Assembly: GCF_005503535.1 (NCBI RefSeq)
Contig: NZ_SCNN01000024.1
Location: 28,194 to 92,193 of the forward strand
Source: Mesorhizobium comanense
GTDB lineage: Bacteria > Pseudomonadota > Alphaproteobacteria > Rhizobiales > Rhizobiaceae
Direction: 5' to 3'
DNA length: 64,000 nt
The notes beneath the pieces are model-generated. The model made no database searches and had not been told where the DNA came from. It worked only from the letters and a program-made list of their open reading frames with translations. Every line of letters starts with the position of its first letter. The first letter of the stretch is position 1. This document shows positions 45,021 to 54,336 of this stretch, piece after piece. The position numbers and the translations under genes are program-made.

Positions 45021-46169
45021 TCACCTCAACCAGCGTTCGATGCGTGCCATCGCTTCGACCATGTCGTCGTGGCTGCCAGCATAGGAAAAGCGCATCGTGC
45101 GGTGCCCTGCCCTGGTGTCGAAGTCGCGTCCGGGCGTCGCCGCCACGTGCGCCTCGGCCAGCATCCTGCGCGCGAAGGCCATGCTGTCATTGCTGTGCCG
45201 GGTGACGTCGCAAAAGGCGTAGAAGGCGCCATCCATGGGAGCGGCGAGCGGAAAGCCAAGCTCCGGCAGTCGCTTCATCAGCAGTTCGCGGTTCCACGCA
45301 TAGCGGCCCTTGACCGCCTCCAGCTCTTCGGTCGCGGCAAAGGCTTCGATCGCCGCGATCTGCGACAGTTCCGGCGGCGAGATGTAGAGGCTTTGCGCAA
45401 TGCGTTCGACCGGCCGCACCAATTCCCCAGGCAACACCATCCAGCCGATGCGCCAGCCGGTCATGCAATAGTATTTCGAGAACGAGTTGATCACCGTGAC
45501 GCCGTTGCCATATCGCAGCGCCGTCGTGTCGGGCGCGCCATAGGCCAGCCGGTGATAGATCTCGTCCGAGATGACCGCGATTCCCAGGGCCTCGGCCGTG
45601 GTGACCAGCGTCTCGAGCTCGTCGGCGGGAATGACGGCGCCGGTCGGATTGGCGGGACTGGCGAACAGCACGCCTTTCAGAGGCTTCTCCCGGTGCGCGC
45701 TCTCAAGATGACCGGCATGCAGGTAAGCCGCCTCGCCGAGCTCTATCTCCACCACCTCGATGCCAAGTGCCGTCATGATGTTGCGATAGGCGGGATAACC
45801 GGGCGCGGCAATGGCGACGCGGTCGCCCGGATCGAACATCGCCAAGAAGGCGAGATTGAACGCGGCCGACGATCCCGTCGTCACCGCGATCCGGCCGGGA
45901 TCGACATCGAGCCCATAGTGGTCGGCGTAATGCAGGGCGATTGCCTTGCGCAGGGCGGCAAGGCCAAGCGTATCGGTGTAGCCGATCCGGCCGTCTTTTA
46001 AAGCTTCGGTCGCCGCGGCGCGGACCCGCTGCGGGGCCGGGTCGGATGGCTGGCCGACGGCCATCGATATCACCGGCGCGCCCAGGGCCTTCAGCCGGTT
46101 CGCCTCGGCCAGCACATCCATGGCGTGGAACGGCTCGACATTGCCGCGACGGGAGAGCGAAACGACCAT
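45021..46169 (-). CDS. Class I/II pyridoxal-phosphate aminotransferase
   Basis: 382 residues. ASPANPTGAVIP, VISDEIYHRLAYG and the PLP lysine in NSFSKYYCMTGWRIGW give the aspartate-aminotransferase fold. Substrate is uncertain; similar enzymes act on aromatic or branched amino acids. ATG 46169 gives the normal N-terminus. It is adjacent to the glutaminase, which would supply glutamate as amino donor. Confidence 0.92.
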   Translation of the reverse strand: MVVSLSRRGNVEPFHAMDVLAEANRLKALGAPVISMAVGQPSDPAPQRVRAAATEALKDGRIGYTDTLGLAALRKAIALHYADHYGLDVDPGRIAVTTGSSAAFNLAFLAMFDPGDRVAIAAPGYPAYRNIMTALGIEVVEIELGEAAYLHAGHLESAHREKPLKGVLFASPANPTGAVIPADELETLVTTAEALGIAVISDEIYHRLAYGAPDTTALRYGNGVTVINSFSKYYCMTGWRIGWMVLPGELVRPVERIAQSLYISPPELSQIAAIEAFAATEELEAVKGRYAWNRELLMKRLPELGFPLAAPMDGAFYAFCDVTRHSNDSMAFARRMLAEAHVAATPGRDFDTRAGHRTMRFSYAGSHDDMVEAMARIERWLR

Positions 46170-46316
46170 TTTTACCCCTGCTGCGAGGATTGAGCGCGCC
46201 AGATCCTGACGCAGGCGCCGCACAAATGCCCGATTGATATGAGGATCACAAGTTGAGGAAGTTTTTCCGGTGCCGACTTTTCATCTTTCGCCCGCTCGTC
46301 TACCAGTGGACACATA

Positions 46317-47708
46317 ATGTTGAGCCGACCCAGACCGACGATTGCCCGGCGAGCGCGTGCCCTCGCCACGCTTGCACTTGGGGCGGCCGTTGCGGTGGCG
46401 AGTTCGGTCACCGCCTTCGCCCAGAGCGTGCCTGTCATACGCGATGCCGAAATCGAGGCCCTGGTGCGCGACTACGCGCGGCCGATCTTCAAGGCTGCCG
46501 GCTTGGCCAATGACGGCATCGACATCGTGCTGGTCAACGATTCCTCCTTCAATGCCTTTGTCACCGGACGCCGGATGTTCATCAACACCGGCGCGCTGAT
46601 GACTGCCGAAACGCCCAACGAGATCATCGGCGTCATTGCGCACGAAGCCGGTCACATCGCCGGCGGCCACCAGCAGAAACTGCGCGACCAGCTGGAGCGC
46701 GCCAAGACCATGGCCGTCATCGCGACATTGCTTGGCGCCGGCGCCATCGTCGCTGGGGCCACAACCAACAGCCGTGGCCTTGCCGGCGCCGGCATGGGCG
46801 TAGCGGCGGGCGGCGGCGAGATGGCCCAGCGCAGCATTCTCGCCTATCAGCGTACCGAGGAAATGACGGCCGACCGCTCGGCCATCACCTACCTCAACAC
46901 CACCGGCCAGTCCGGCATGGGCATGCTGAAGACGTTCCACCGCTTCCAGTCGGCGTTGTCGCTGTCGGGCGCGCAGGTCGATCCCTACCGGATCAGCCAT
47001 CCCATGCCGCGGGACCGGATCGCCAACCTCGAAGTGCTGGTGAAACAGAGCCCCAACGTCGACAAGCTCGACGCGCCGGCGCTCCAGCAGCGCCATGACA
47101 TGATGCGGGTGAAGATCGCCGTCTACATGGACGGTCAGGCCGCGGCGGCGCGGCTGATGCAAAAGATGCGCGGCAGCCTCGCCGCACAGTACGGCGACGC
47201 CCAATCGTCCTATCTTTACGGCGACATCGCCGCGGCGCTCGCCAAGACCAACGCCCTGATCAAGGCTCAGCCGAAGAATGCCTACTTCCAGGAGTTGCGC
47301 GGCGACATTCTGATGAAGGCCAACAAGCCTGGCGACGCGGCGGAGGCCTATGCCAAGGCGGTCAGCCTCGATCCCGCGCGGTCCGGCCTGCTGCCAGTCT
47401 CCCTTGGCCAGGCGCTGATGGCCGTCGGCACGCCCGACTCCCTGAAAAAGGCAGTCGTGCAAATCAACAACGGGTTGGGGCGCGACAAGGAGAATTCCAC
47501 CGGATATCGTTACCTGGCGCAGGCTTATGGTGAACTGGGGGATATACCGGGCGCCGAACTCGCGACGGCCGAAGGTCATTTCTATTCCGGTAACTATAAG
47601 GATGCCAAGATCTTCGCCATGCGGGCGCAGCAGCAGCTGAAGCGTGGCGAGCCGCGCTGGCTCCGCGCCCAGGACATCATAAACTACAAATCGTCAGCCA
47701 AGATTTAG
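46317..47708 (+). CDS. M48-family periplasmic metalloprotease with TPR repeats (BepA-like)
   Basis: 463 residues. A signal peptide (ATLALGAAVAVASSVTAFAQ) leads an M48 domain with the HEAGH zinc motif (VIAHEAGHIAGGH) and a downstream Glu in RTEEMTADRSAI. The C-terminal 150 residues form TPR-like repeats (AYFQELRGDILMKANKPGDAAEAYAKAV). BepA proteins survey outer-membrane protein assembly. The dsbA-like gene follows 65 bases later, fitting an envelope quality-control role. Confidence 0.94.
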   Translation: MLSRPRPTIARRARALATLALGAAVAVASSVTAFAQSVPVIRDAEIEALVRDYARPIFKAAGLANDGIDIVLVNDSSFNAFVTGRRMFINTGALMTAETPNEIIGVIAHEAGHIAGGHQQKLRDQLERAKTMAVIATLLGAGAIVAGATTNSRGLAGAGMGVAAGGGEMAQRSILAYQRTEEMTADRSAITYLNTTGQSGMGMLKTFHRFQSALSLSGAQVDPYRISHPMPRDRIANLEVLVKQSPNVDKLDAPALQQRHDMMRVKIAVYMDGQAAAARLMQKMRGSLAAQYGDAQSSYLYGDIAAALAKTNALIKAQPKNAYFQELRGDILMKANKPGDAAEAYAKAVSLDPARSGLLPVSLGQALMAVGTPDSLKKAVVQINNGLGRDKENSTGYRYLAQAYGELGDIPGAELATAEGHFYSGNYKDAKIFAMRAQQQLKRGEPRWLRAQDIINYKSSAKI

Positions 47709-47773
47709 TGAACCTTCCGGCCAGCCGCCGCGACACAGGCGCACCGGGAAAACAGGCAAAAGGAACGAGAACG

Positions 47774-48592
47774 ATGAAAAAAGCACTGCTGCTGGGCACC
47801 ACGGGGATCGCTGTAGCCCTTGCCATGCTGGCTTTCGGCTTCGTGGCGGGCAGTCCGGAGGTTGCCAAGGCCGGGACGACGCAGCCGGTCCAGACGGCGG
47901 CTGCCGATACGAAGGCGGGCGATACCAAGATCGACCGCGCCGAGGTCGAAGGCATCATCCGCGACTATCTTCTGAAGAACCCGGAAGTGCTGCTCGAAGT
48001 GCAGGACGCCCTCGAAGCCAAACAGAAGGAAGAGCAGCGCATCGCCCATCTCGGCGTCATCAAGGACGCCAAGGACCAGATCTTCAACTCCGCCTTCGAC
48101 GGCGTGGTCGGCAATCCCAGCGGCAAGGTGACGATCGTCGAGTTCTACGACTACAATTGCGGCTTCTGCAAACGGGCGATCGAAGACATGAAGGCGCTGA
48201 CCAAGTCCGATCCGGACCTGCGTTTCGTGCTCAAGGAATTCCCGATCCTCGGCCCGGATTCGCAGAAGGCGAGCGTCGTTTCCATGGCCTTCCACCTGAT
48301 GATGCCGGAAAAGTATGGCGAGTTCCACAACGCGCTGCTCGGCGGCCAGGGGCGCGCCACGGAAGCCGCCGCCCTCAAGATCGCGCTTTCACTCGGCGCA
48401 GACGAGGCGACGCTGCGCGAGAAGATGAAGGATCCGTCGATCCCGGAAGCCCTCTCCAAGACCTATGACCTTGCCAACAAGCTGTCCATCACCGGCACGC
48501 CGTCCTACGTCGTCGGCAATGAGGTCGTGTTCGGGGCGCTTGGACAGGAAGTCCTGGCGGAAAAGATCGAGGCGGCGAAAGCGGCGCTCTGA
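47774..48592 (+). CDS. DsbA-family thiol-disulfide oxidoreductase
   Basis: 272 residues. A signal/anchor (LLLGTTGIAVALAMLAFGFVAG) is followed by a helical DsbA-like N-terminal segment and a thioredoxin fold with the CGFC active site (YDYNCGFCKRA) and a cis-proline loop (ITGTPSYVVGNEV). The pattern is near that of BdbD/ScsC-like proteins. It is probably periplasmic and pairs disulfides. AGGAA lies eight bases before ATG 47774. Confidence 0.94.
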   Translation: MKKALLLGTTGIAVALAMLAFGFVAGSPEVAKAGTTQPVQTAAADTKAGDTKIDRAEVEGIIRDYLLKNPEVLLEVQDALEAKQKEEQRIAHLGVIKDAKDQIFNSAFDGVVGNPSGKVTIVEFYDYNCGFCKRAIEDMKALTKSDPDLRFVLKEFPILGPDSQKASVVSMAFHLMMPEKYGEFHNALLGGQGRATEAAALKIALSLGADEATLREKMKDPSIPEALSKTYDLANKLSITGTPSYVVGNEVVFGALGQEVLAEKIEAAKAAL

Positions 48593-48669
48593 TTTTGCTC
48601 ACGGCCACATTTCCGCCTGTTGTGGACAGTGAAAGAACGCACTTGCGCTCTTTCCGTGGGCGGCTATGC

Positions 48670-48715
48670 CCATTATAGAGGGCCCAGCGCGCCGGCCCAG
48701 GCCGGCGCCGGGAAA
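48670..48715 (+). promoter_or_regulatory. GC-rich hairpin in the aroQ leader
   Basis: GCGCCGGCC pairs perfectly with GGCCGGCGC around a CA loop in the sequence just before the AAAGG ribosome site of aroQ. No T-run follows, so this is not a terminator. It could limit access to the ribosome site of the TTG-started gene. Confidence 0.35.
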
Positions 48716-48725
48716 GGTCTGATTT

Positions 48726-49160
48726 TTGAAAACGGTTTTCGTCCTGAACGGTCCCAATCTCAACGCGCTCGGCAAGCGCGAGCCGGGCATCTATGGCGGC
48801 AAGACGCTTGCCGCGATCGCGGACGACTGCAAGCAGGCCGGCGCATCGCTCGGGCTGGAGATCGATTTCCGCCAGTCGAACCACGAGGGCGACCTCGTCG
48901 ACTGGATTCAGGAGGCCGGAGATAAAGCCGCCGGGATCGTCATCAATCCAGGCGCCTATAGCCACACATCGATCGCGATCCACGATGCCATCCGTTCGGT
49001 GGCGCCGCTGCCGGTCGCGGAGGTCCATCTTTCCAACATCCACGCGCGAGAATCATTTCGCCACGTCTCCATGGTCGCGCCGGTCGCCGTCGGCATGATC
49101 TGTGGTTTTGGGCCGCTCGGCTACACGCTGGCGCTACAGGCGCTGGCCGCACGCCTATGA
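48726..49160 (+). CDS. aroQ: Type II 3-dehydroquinate dehydratase
   Basis: 144 residues. TTG 48726 is the only sensible start. VFVLNGPNLNALGKREPGIYG, QSNHEGDLVDWI, NPGAYSHTSIAIHDA and VEVHLSNIHARESFRH are the diagnostic motifs, with the active-site Arg, Tyr and His. It catalyses the third step of the shikimate pathway. The accB gene follows on the same strand 26 bases later. Confidence 0.97.
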   Translation: MKTVFVLNGPNLNALGKREPGIYGGKTLAAIADDCKQAGASLGLEIDFRQSNHEGDLVDWIQEAGDKAAGIVINPGAYSHTSIAIHDAIRSVAPLPVAEVHLSNIHARESFRHVSMVAPVAVGMICGFGPLGYTLALQALAARL

Positions 49161-49186
49161 CCGGCCAACAAACAGAAGGCTCGAAT

Positions 49187-49648
49187 ATGTCGATAAAGAA
49201 GACCGGTGTTGACCAGCAACTGATCCGCGATCTTGCGGGTATACTGAACGACACCAACCTGACCGAGATCGAGGTTGAACTGGGCGACCTGAAGGTTCGC
49301 GTCTCGCGGCAGGCGCCCGCCGTCCACGCGATCGCTGCGCCCCAACCCACCTATGCCGCAGCCGCCGCCCAGCCTGCCGCGGCGGCTGCACCGGCAGCGA
49401 CCGTCGACGTGTCGAAGAACGCCGTTCCCTCGCCGATGGTCGGCACCGCCTATCTGGCGCCCTCGCCGGACGCGAAGCCGTTCATCGAGATCGGGCAGAA
49501 AGTCAAGGAGGGCCAGACCCTGCTGATCATCGAAGCCATGAAGACGATGAACCAGATCCCCTCACCGCGTGCCGGCACGGTGACGGCGATCCTGTTCGAG
49601 GATGCGACGCCGGTCGAATACGGCATGCCGCTCGTCGTGATCGAGTAG
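49187..49648 (+). CDS. accB: Biotin carboxyl carrier protein of acetyl-CoA carboxylase
   Basis: 153 residues. The biotinylation site EAMKTMNQIPSP is in the C-terminal lipoyl-type domain (about 78-153), preceded by an Ala/Pro-rich hinge. The N-terminal part (VDQQLIRDLAGILNDTNLTEIEVE) is typical. It carries CO2 for AccC in fatty-acid synthesis. ATG 49187 gives MSIKKTGVDQQ. Confidence 0.97.
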   Translation: MSIKKTGVDQQLIRDLAGILNDTNLTEIEVELGDLKVRVSRQAPAVHAIAAPQPTYAAAAAQPAAAAAPAATVDVSKNAVPSPMVGTAYLAPSPDAKPFIEIGQKVKEGQTLLIIEAMKTMNQIPSPRAGTVTAILFEDATPVEYGMPLVVIE

Positions 49649-49658
49649 AGCGGGCCGG

Positions 49659-51002
49659 ATGTTCCAGAAGATCCTCATCGCCAATCGCGGCGAAATCGCG
49701 CTTCGGGTGCTGCGCGCCTGCAAGGAACTCGGCATCCAGACCGTGGTGGTGCATTCAACCGCCGACGCCGACGCCATGCATGTGCGGCTCGCCGACGAGA
49801 GTGTGTGCATCGGCCCGCCGCCGTCGCGCGACAGCTACCTCAACATCCATCAGATCGTCGCGGCCTGCGAGATCACCGGCGCCGATGCCGTGCATCCGGG
49901 CTACGGCTTTCTCTCGGAAAACGCCAAATTTGCCGACATCCTGGCCGCCCACAACATCACCTTCATCGGCCCGTCCGGCGACCACATCCGCATCATGGGC
50001 GACAAGATCGAGGCCAAGCGCACAGCCAAGCGCCTCGGCATTCCGGTGGTGCCCGGCTCCGACGGTGCGGTAAGCGACGAGAAGGAAGCCAAGCGCATTG
50101 CCGCCGAGATCGGCTATCCCGTCATCATCAAGGCCTCGGCTGGCGGCGGCGGGCGCGGCATGAAGGTCGCGCTGACAGAGGCGGACCTGGAGATCGCCTT
50201 GCAAACGGCGCGCACGGAAGCGGGTGCCGCTTTCGGCGACGACGCCGTCTACATTGAAAAATATCTGCAGAAGCCGCGTCACATCGAGGTGCAGGTGTTC
50301 GGCGACGGCTTTGGCCGCGGCGTGCATTTCGGCGAGCGCGACTGCTCGCTGCAGCGGCGCCACCAGAAGGTCTGGGAAGAGGCCAATTCGCCGGCGCTCA
50401 ACGCCGAGGAGCGCTCGCGTATCGGCGGCATCTGCGCCAAGGCGATTGCCGATCTCGGCTATTCAGGCGCCGGCACGATCGAGTTCCTGTACGAAAACGG
50501 CGAGTTCTATTTCATAGAGATGAACACGCGCCTGCAGGTCGAGCATCCGGTGACCGAAGCGATCACCGGCATCGATCTCGTGCACGAGCAGATCCGTGTC
50601 GCGTCGGGTGGCGGACTTTCGGTCAAGCAGGAAGACATCAAGTTCAATGGCCACGCCATCGAATGCCGTATCAACGCCGAGGATCCGCGCACCTTCACGC
50701 CTTCGCCCGGCACGATCACCCATTTCCACACGCCGGGCGGCCTCGGTATCCGCGTCGATTCCGGTGTCTATTCCGGCTACAAGATCCCGCCCTACTACGA
50801 CAGCCTGATCGGCAAGCTGATCGTGCATGGACGCAACCGCGTCGAGTGCATGATGCGGTTGCGCCGGGCGCTGGATGAATTTGTGGTCGACGGCATCAAG
50901 ACGACGTTGCCGCTGTTTCGCGACCTGGTCGGCAATGCCGACATCGCCAATGGCGACTATGACATCCACTGGCTGGAAAAATACCTGGCCAAGGAAGAAT
51001 AG
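49659..51002 (+). CDS. accC: Biotin carboxylase subunit of acetyl-CoA carboxylase
   Basis: 447 residues. MFQKILIANRGEIALRVLRA, the ATP-grasp Gly-rich loop KASAGGGGRGMK, HIEVQVFGDG and FIEMNTRLQVEHPVTE are all present. It carboxylates the biotin of AccB with ATP and bicarbonate. It follows accB by ten bases and precedes aat, the usual rhizobial order. Confidence 0.98.
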   Translation: MFQKILIANRGEIALRVLRACKELGIQTVVVHSTADADAMHVRLADESVCIGPPPSRDSYLNIHQIVAACEITGADAVHPGYGFLSENAKFADILAAHNITFIGPSGDHIRIMGDKIEAKRTAKRLGIPVVPGSDGAVSDEKEAKRIAAEIGYPVIIKASAGGGGRGMKVALTEADLEIALQTARTEAGAAFGDDAVYIEKYLQKPRHIEVQVFGDGFGRGVHFGERDCSLQRRHQKVWEEANSPALNAEERSRIGGICAKAIADLGYSGAGTIEFLYENGEFYFIEMNTRLQVEHPVTEAITGIDLVHEQIRVASGGGLSVKQEDIKFNGHAIECRINAEDPRTFTPSPGTITHFHTPGGLGIRVDSGVYSGYKIPPYYDSLIGKLIVHGRNRVECMMRLRRALDEFVVDGIKTTLPLFRDLVGNADIANGDYDIHWLEKYLAKEE

Positions 51003-51014
51003 TCCGGGGACGCG

Positions 51015-51632
51015 ATGACCCGCCCCTACGCGCCAGGCTATCGCATCCCCACCGACCTCCTGCTCAAGGCCTATGCCTCGGGCGTGTTCCCGATGGCGGA
51101 AAGTGCCGCGGACCCGGAAGTTTTCTGGGTACGGCCCGAGACGCGCGGCATCATCCCGCTCGACGAGTTCCACACGCCGAGAAGCCTCAAGAAGGCAATC
51201 CGCAAGCACCAGTTCGATATCCGTTTCGACTTCGACTTCGAGGCGACGATCGACGGCTGTGCCGAAAAACGCGACGATCGACGATCGACCTGGATCAACG
51301 GGCCGATCCGCGAGGCCTACGTGCAACTGCACCGCATGGGCCACTGCCATTCGGTCGAGGCCTGGCATGAAGAGCGGCTGGTCGGCGGACTCTACGGCGT
51401 TTCGCTGGGACGGGTGTTTTTTGGCGAAAGCATGTTCTCCAGGCAGACCGATGCGTCGAAGACCTGCCTCGTCCATCTCGTCGAGCGGCTGAAAGAGCGC
51501 GGCTTCGTATTACTCGACACGCAGTTCACCACCGAGCATCTCAAGCGCTTCGGCGCGATCGACGTGCCGCGCGGCAAGTATGAGAAGATGCTGGCCGAAG
51601 CATTGAAGGGCGAGGCGGTCTTTTTCCCGTAG
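51015..51632 (+). CDS. aat: Leucyl/phenylalanyl-tRNA-protein transferase
   Basis: 205 residues. LLKAYASGVFPMAE, FWVRPETRGIIPLD, WINGPIREAYVQLHRMGHCHSVEAW and GGLYGVSLGRVFFGESMFS are signature stretches. It adds Leu or Phe to proteins with N-terminal Arg or Lys and so marks them for ClpS/ClpAP degradation. It is 12 bases after accC. Confidence 0.97.
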   Translation: MTRPYAPGYRIPTDLLLKAYASGVFPMAESAADPEVFWVRPETRGIIPLDEFHTPRSLKKAIRKHQFDIRFDFDFEATIDGCAEKRDDRRSTWINGPIREAYVQLHRMGHCHSVEAWHEERLVGGLYGVSLGRVFFGESMFSRQTDASKTCLVHLVERLKERGFVLLDTQFTTEHLKRFGAIDVPRGKYEKMLAEALKGEAVFFP

Positions 51633-51644
51633 AGCTAGCCGTTT

Positions 51645-52025
51645 CTAGGAATTGGCCTCGATCGGCGTCTGCGCATGGAACATCATCTTCCAGCCATTGA
51701 CGCGATGGACATAGCCGGTGCTGACCAGCGCCGCGTAGCGCTCGCCATTCTCCCGCGTCGCATGCGCCTCGTAGGTCAGCATGATGATGTCACTGCCGGG
51801 CTCGATTATGCCCTTGAGCTCGATCTGAAGATCACGCCACCGGTTGGGTTTTGTCGCTGTCTTCGCCAGATCGGCATTGTCCATTGCCTGCGCCATGCCA
51901 GGAAATGCCACCAGACACTCGGCATCGACATTTGCCGCATAATAGGCCTCGTCGCCCGTCCAGAACCCTCTTTCGAGTTCGAGCAGTTCCTTCTTGCTGG
52001 CCGTGATCCGCTTGCTATCCGACAT
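51645..52025 (-). CDS. SnoaL/DUF4440-like small protein
   Basis: 126 residues. ELLELERGFWTGDEAYYAANVDAECLVAFPGMAQAM and the late VSTGYVHRVNGWKMMFHAQTP are typical of NTF2-like/DUF4440 folds. The exact function is unknown. It lies downstream of the DUF2155 gene on the same strand. Confidence 0.8.
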   Translation of the reverse strand: MSDSKRITASKKELLELERGFWTGDEAYYAANVDAECLVAFPGMAQAMDNADLAKTATKPNRWRDLQIELKGIIEPGSDIIMLTYEAHATRENGERYAALVSTGYVHRVNGWKMMFHAQTPIEANS

Positions 52026-52100
52026 TGCAAATCCTCCGGGCGCCTGAAAGCGCAGCTGTCAGCGGCGAAAACGTTCGGTGGCCGCGACGGTTCCCGGGGG

Positions 52101-52700
52101 TCAGTTGGTGTTGGTCGTATCCGGCTCCGCCAGATCGGGCAGATTGCCATCGGAGGTGGCGGCCGGCTTCGGCTTGGACGGTGCGGGCTTGGGCTTCGCC
52201 GTAGCCGGCTTCGAAGCATCGGCATTGGTTGCGTCGGCCTTGGTGGCATCCGGCGCCGGAACATCCGACTTCTGTTTGCATTCCTTCAGCCATACGTCAT
52301 AGACGGCGTGTTCGACCGCATTGAGGCCCGGGCTTTCCGCGAACATCCAGCCGGTGAAGATACGGCGGATCTTGCGGTCGAGCGTGATCTCGTCGACCTC
52401 GACGAAGGAATCGGTCTTCGGCTCCTCGTTCTGTGGCCGTGAGTAGCAGACGCGCGGCGTCACCTGCAAAGCGCCGAACTGCACCGTCTCGTCGATATAG
52501 ACATCGAAAGTGATAATACGACCGGTGATCTTGTCGATGCCGGCGAACTCGGCAATCGGATTTGTGATACGGTCGGATCCCGCGGGCGCGGCAGGTGCCG
52601 GCGCAGCCGGTGCGGGCGAAGCCGCAAAGGCAGCGGAACTGACCGCGAGCCCGGCGGCTAGCGCCAGACCGCCCGTCGATATCAGGTTGAAAAATCTCAT
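52101..52700 (-). CDS. DUF2155-domain periplasmic protein
   Basis: 199 residues. A signal peptide (LALAAGLAVSSAAFA) and an Ala/Pro linker lead the DUF2155 core (IAEFAGIDKITGRIITFDVYIDETVQFGALQVTPRVCYSRP, then RIFTGWMFAESPGLNAVEHAVYDVWLKEC). A C-terminal Pro/Lys/Ala-rich tail follows. Its place next to an NDUFA12 homologue is conserved in alphaproteobacteria. The function is not established. Confidence 0.93.
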   Translation of the reverse strand: MRFFNLISTGGLALAAGLAVSSAAFAASPAPAAPAPAAPAGSDRITNPIAEFAGIDKITGRIITFDVYIDETVQFGALQVTPRVCYSRPQNEEPKTDSFVEVDEITLDRKIRRIFTGWMFAESPGLNAVEHAVYDVWLKECKQKSDVPAPDATKADATNADASKPATAKPKPAPSKPKPAATSDGNLPDLAEPDTTNTN

Positions 52701-52841
52701 AAGGGGGTACCGGTGGTTCGCGCCCAGGTGATTCCGTAGACCGCCAAGGCTAGTCGCCGTTTTCTGATCAGCAAGCAGCTAAACACCAATTGTGGCAATA
52801 AAGGACCGGCCTGCACTTTGCCCCGTTACATCCAGGGGCGG

Positions 52842-53240
52842 TTACGACCCGGGCGTCCAGGCGTCGTAATCGCCGGTAACCTGCGGGCGATGCTGATTGG
52901 TCAGCACCGAGCCCTTCGGGCGATAGGCGGCCGGCGTGCCGGTCAGGTTGGGCTGATGCGGTTTCTGCCAGTCGCGCGGCTTGTAATCGTCACTGGGCGG
53001 CGCGAGGTCGACACGGTGATGAATCCAGCCGTGCCAGCCGGGAGGAATTGCCGAGGCTTCCGAATAATTGCGGTAGATGACCCAACGGCGCGTGCGGCCT
53101 TCCGAATCGATGCCGCCTTCATAATAGACATTGCCGGCCTCGTCCTGGCCGACCCTTTTGCCATATCGCCAGGTGTGCAGGCGCGTTCCCAAAGTCTGGC
53201 TGTTCCACCAGGTGAAAAACTGCGTCAGGAACGTCTTCAT
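52842..53240 (-). CDS. NDUFA12-family complex I accessory subunit
   Basis: 132 residues. HTWRYGKRVGQDEAGNVYYEGG, RRWVIYRNYSEASAIPPGWHGWIHHRVD and the end QHRPQVTGDYDAWTPGS match the NDUFA12 (B17.2) family. This is an accessory subunit of NADH:ubiquinone oxidoreductase shared by alphaproteobacteria and mitochondria. It lies apart from the nuo operon, as usual. Confidence 0.96.
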   Translation of the reverse strand: MKTFLTQFFTWWNSQTLGTRLHTWRYGKRVGQDEAGNVYYEGGIDSEGRTRRWVIYRNYSEASAIPPGWHGWIHHRVDLAPPSDDYKPRDWQKPHQPNLTGTPAAYRPKGSVLTNQHRPQVTGDYDAWTPGS

Positions 53241-53475
53241 CTCAAGAACCCTCGCGCTGGCGGCGCCTGTTTCCTGCTTATGGCGTCAGGCCCTCGCGAA
53301 GGCAAGGGTTTTGCCGCAAGCAGCGCGCAAATGGCGCGCCGGGGGTCCGACACCGATGCGTGACCCTTTGCTGCCATCGATCGCCGCTTGCCAAGCCTTC
53401 CCAGCCTTTCTAAAGCTCTGCCCGCTTGCGCAGGGATAACCCATACCCTTGGCGCACGGGCGACGGAGGCGACGA

Positions 53476-54336
53476 TTGGCCGAGGACTTGCCGACCACCG
53501 AAATCCGCATCGGCGCCGAGCTGATTCGTCGCCGGAAGGGCGGCACACCCTTGGTCTGCCTCACCGCCTATACCTACCCTGTCGCCCGGCTACTCGATCC
53601 CCATGTCGACCTGCTTCTGGTCGGCGACAGCGTCGCCATGGTTCTGCACGGCCATCAGACGACCCTGGGCGCTTCCCTCGAGATGATGATCGCGCACGGG
53701 CAAGCCGTGATGCGTGGGTCGGCCAGGGCCTGCGTGGTCGTCGACATGCCGGCCGGCACCTATGAGGGATCGGCGGCACAGGCTGTGCAGTCGGCGCAAC
53801 GCATCGTCGCTGAAACCGGCTGTCAGGCGGTGAAGCTCGAAGGCGGCGTCGACATGGCTGGACAGATTGCCGCGATCGTGGCCGCCGGCATCCCGGTCAT
53901 GGGCCATATCGGCCTGCTGCCGCAATCGGTGGAGAAGGATGGCGGCTACAAGATCAAGGGCCGCACCGACGAGACCATAGCGGCGCTAATGGCCGACGCG
54001 CTCGCCGTGGAAGCGGCTGGCGCATTCTCCGTGGTCATCGAAGGCACTATCGAGGCGGTCGCCGCCGACATCACGCACCGCATCGCCATTCCAACCATCG
54101 GCATCGGCGCCAGCGGTGACTGCGACGGCCAGATCCTGGTCATCGACGACATGGTTGGACTGACCGTCGACCGCGTGCCGAAATTCGCCAAGGAATACGC
54201 CGATCTGCGCGGTGTGATCGCGCATGCCGCCGAGCGCTACGCGTCGGAGGTGCGAGAGCGGACTTTTCCAGGCCCTGCCCATGTTTTTTCGGGTTCAGAA
54301 GTCCCTTCGGTCTCAAATGGCGGGAATGAGACATGA
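53476..54336 (+). CDS. panB: 3-methyl-2-oxobutanoate hydroxymethyltransferase
   Basis: 286 residues. LVCLTAYTYPVARLLDPHVDLLLVGDSVAMVLHG, KLEGGVDMAG, GHIGLLPQSVEKDGGYKIKG and IGIGASGDCDGQILVIDDMVG are all expected in PanB. It adds a hydroxymethyl group to ketoisovalerate for pantothenate synthesis. TTG 53476 follows GGAGG by six bases. The last codons overlap the panC start by four bases. Confidence 0.96.
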   Translation: MAEDLPTTEIRIGAELIRRRKGGTPLVCLTAYTYPVARLLDPHVDLLLVGDSVAMVLHGHQTTLGASLEMMIAHGQAVMRGSARACVVVDMPAGTYEGSAAQAVQSAQRIVAETGCQAVKLEGGVDMAGQIAAIVAAGIPVMGHIGLLPQSVEKDGGYKIKGRTDETIAALMADALAVEAAGAFSVVIEGTIEAVAADITHRIAIPTIGIGASGDCDGQILVIDDMVGLTVDRVPKFAKEYADLRGVIAHAAERYASEVRERTFPGPAHVFSGSEVPSVSNGGNET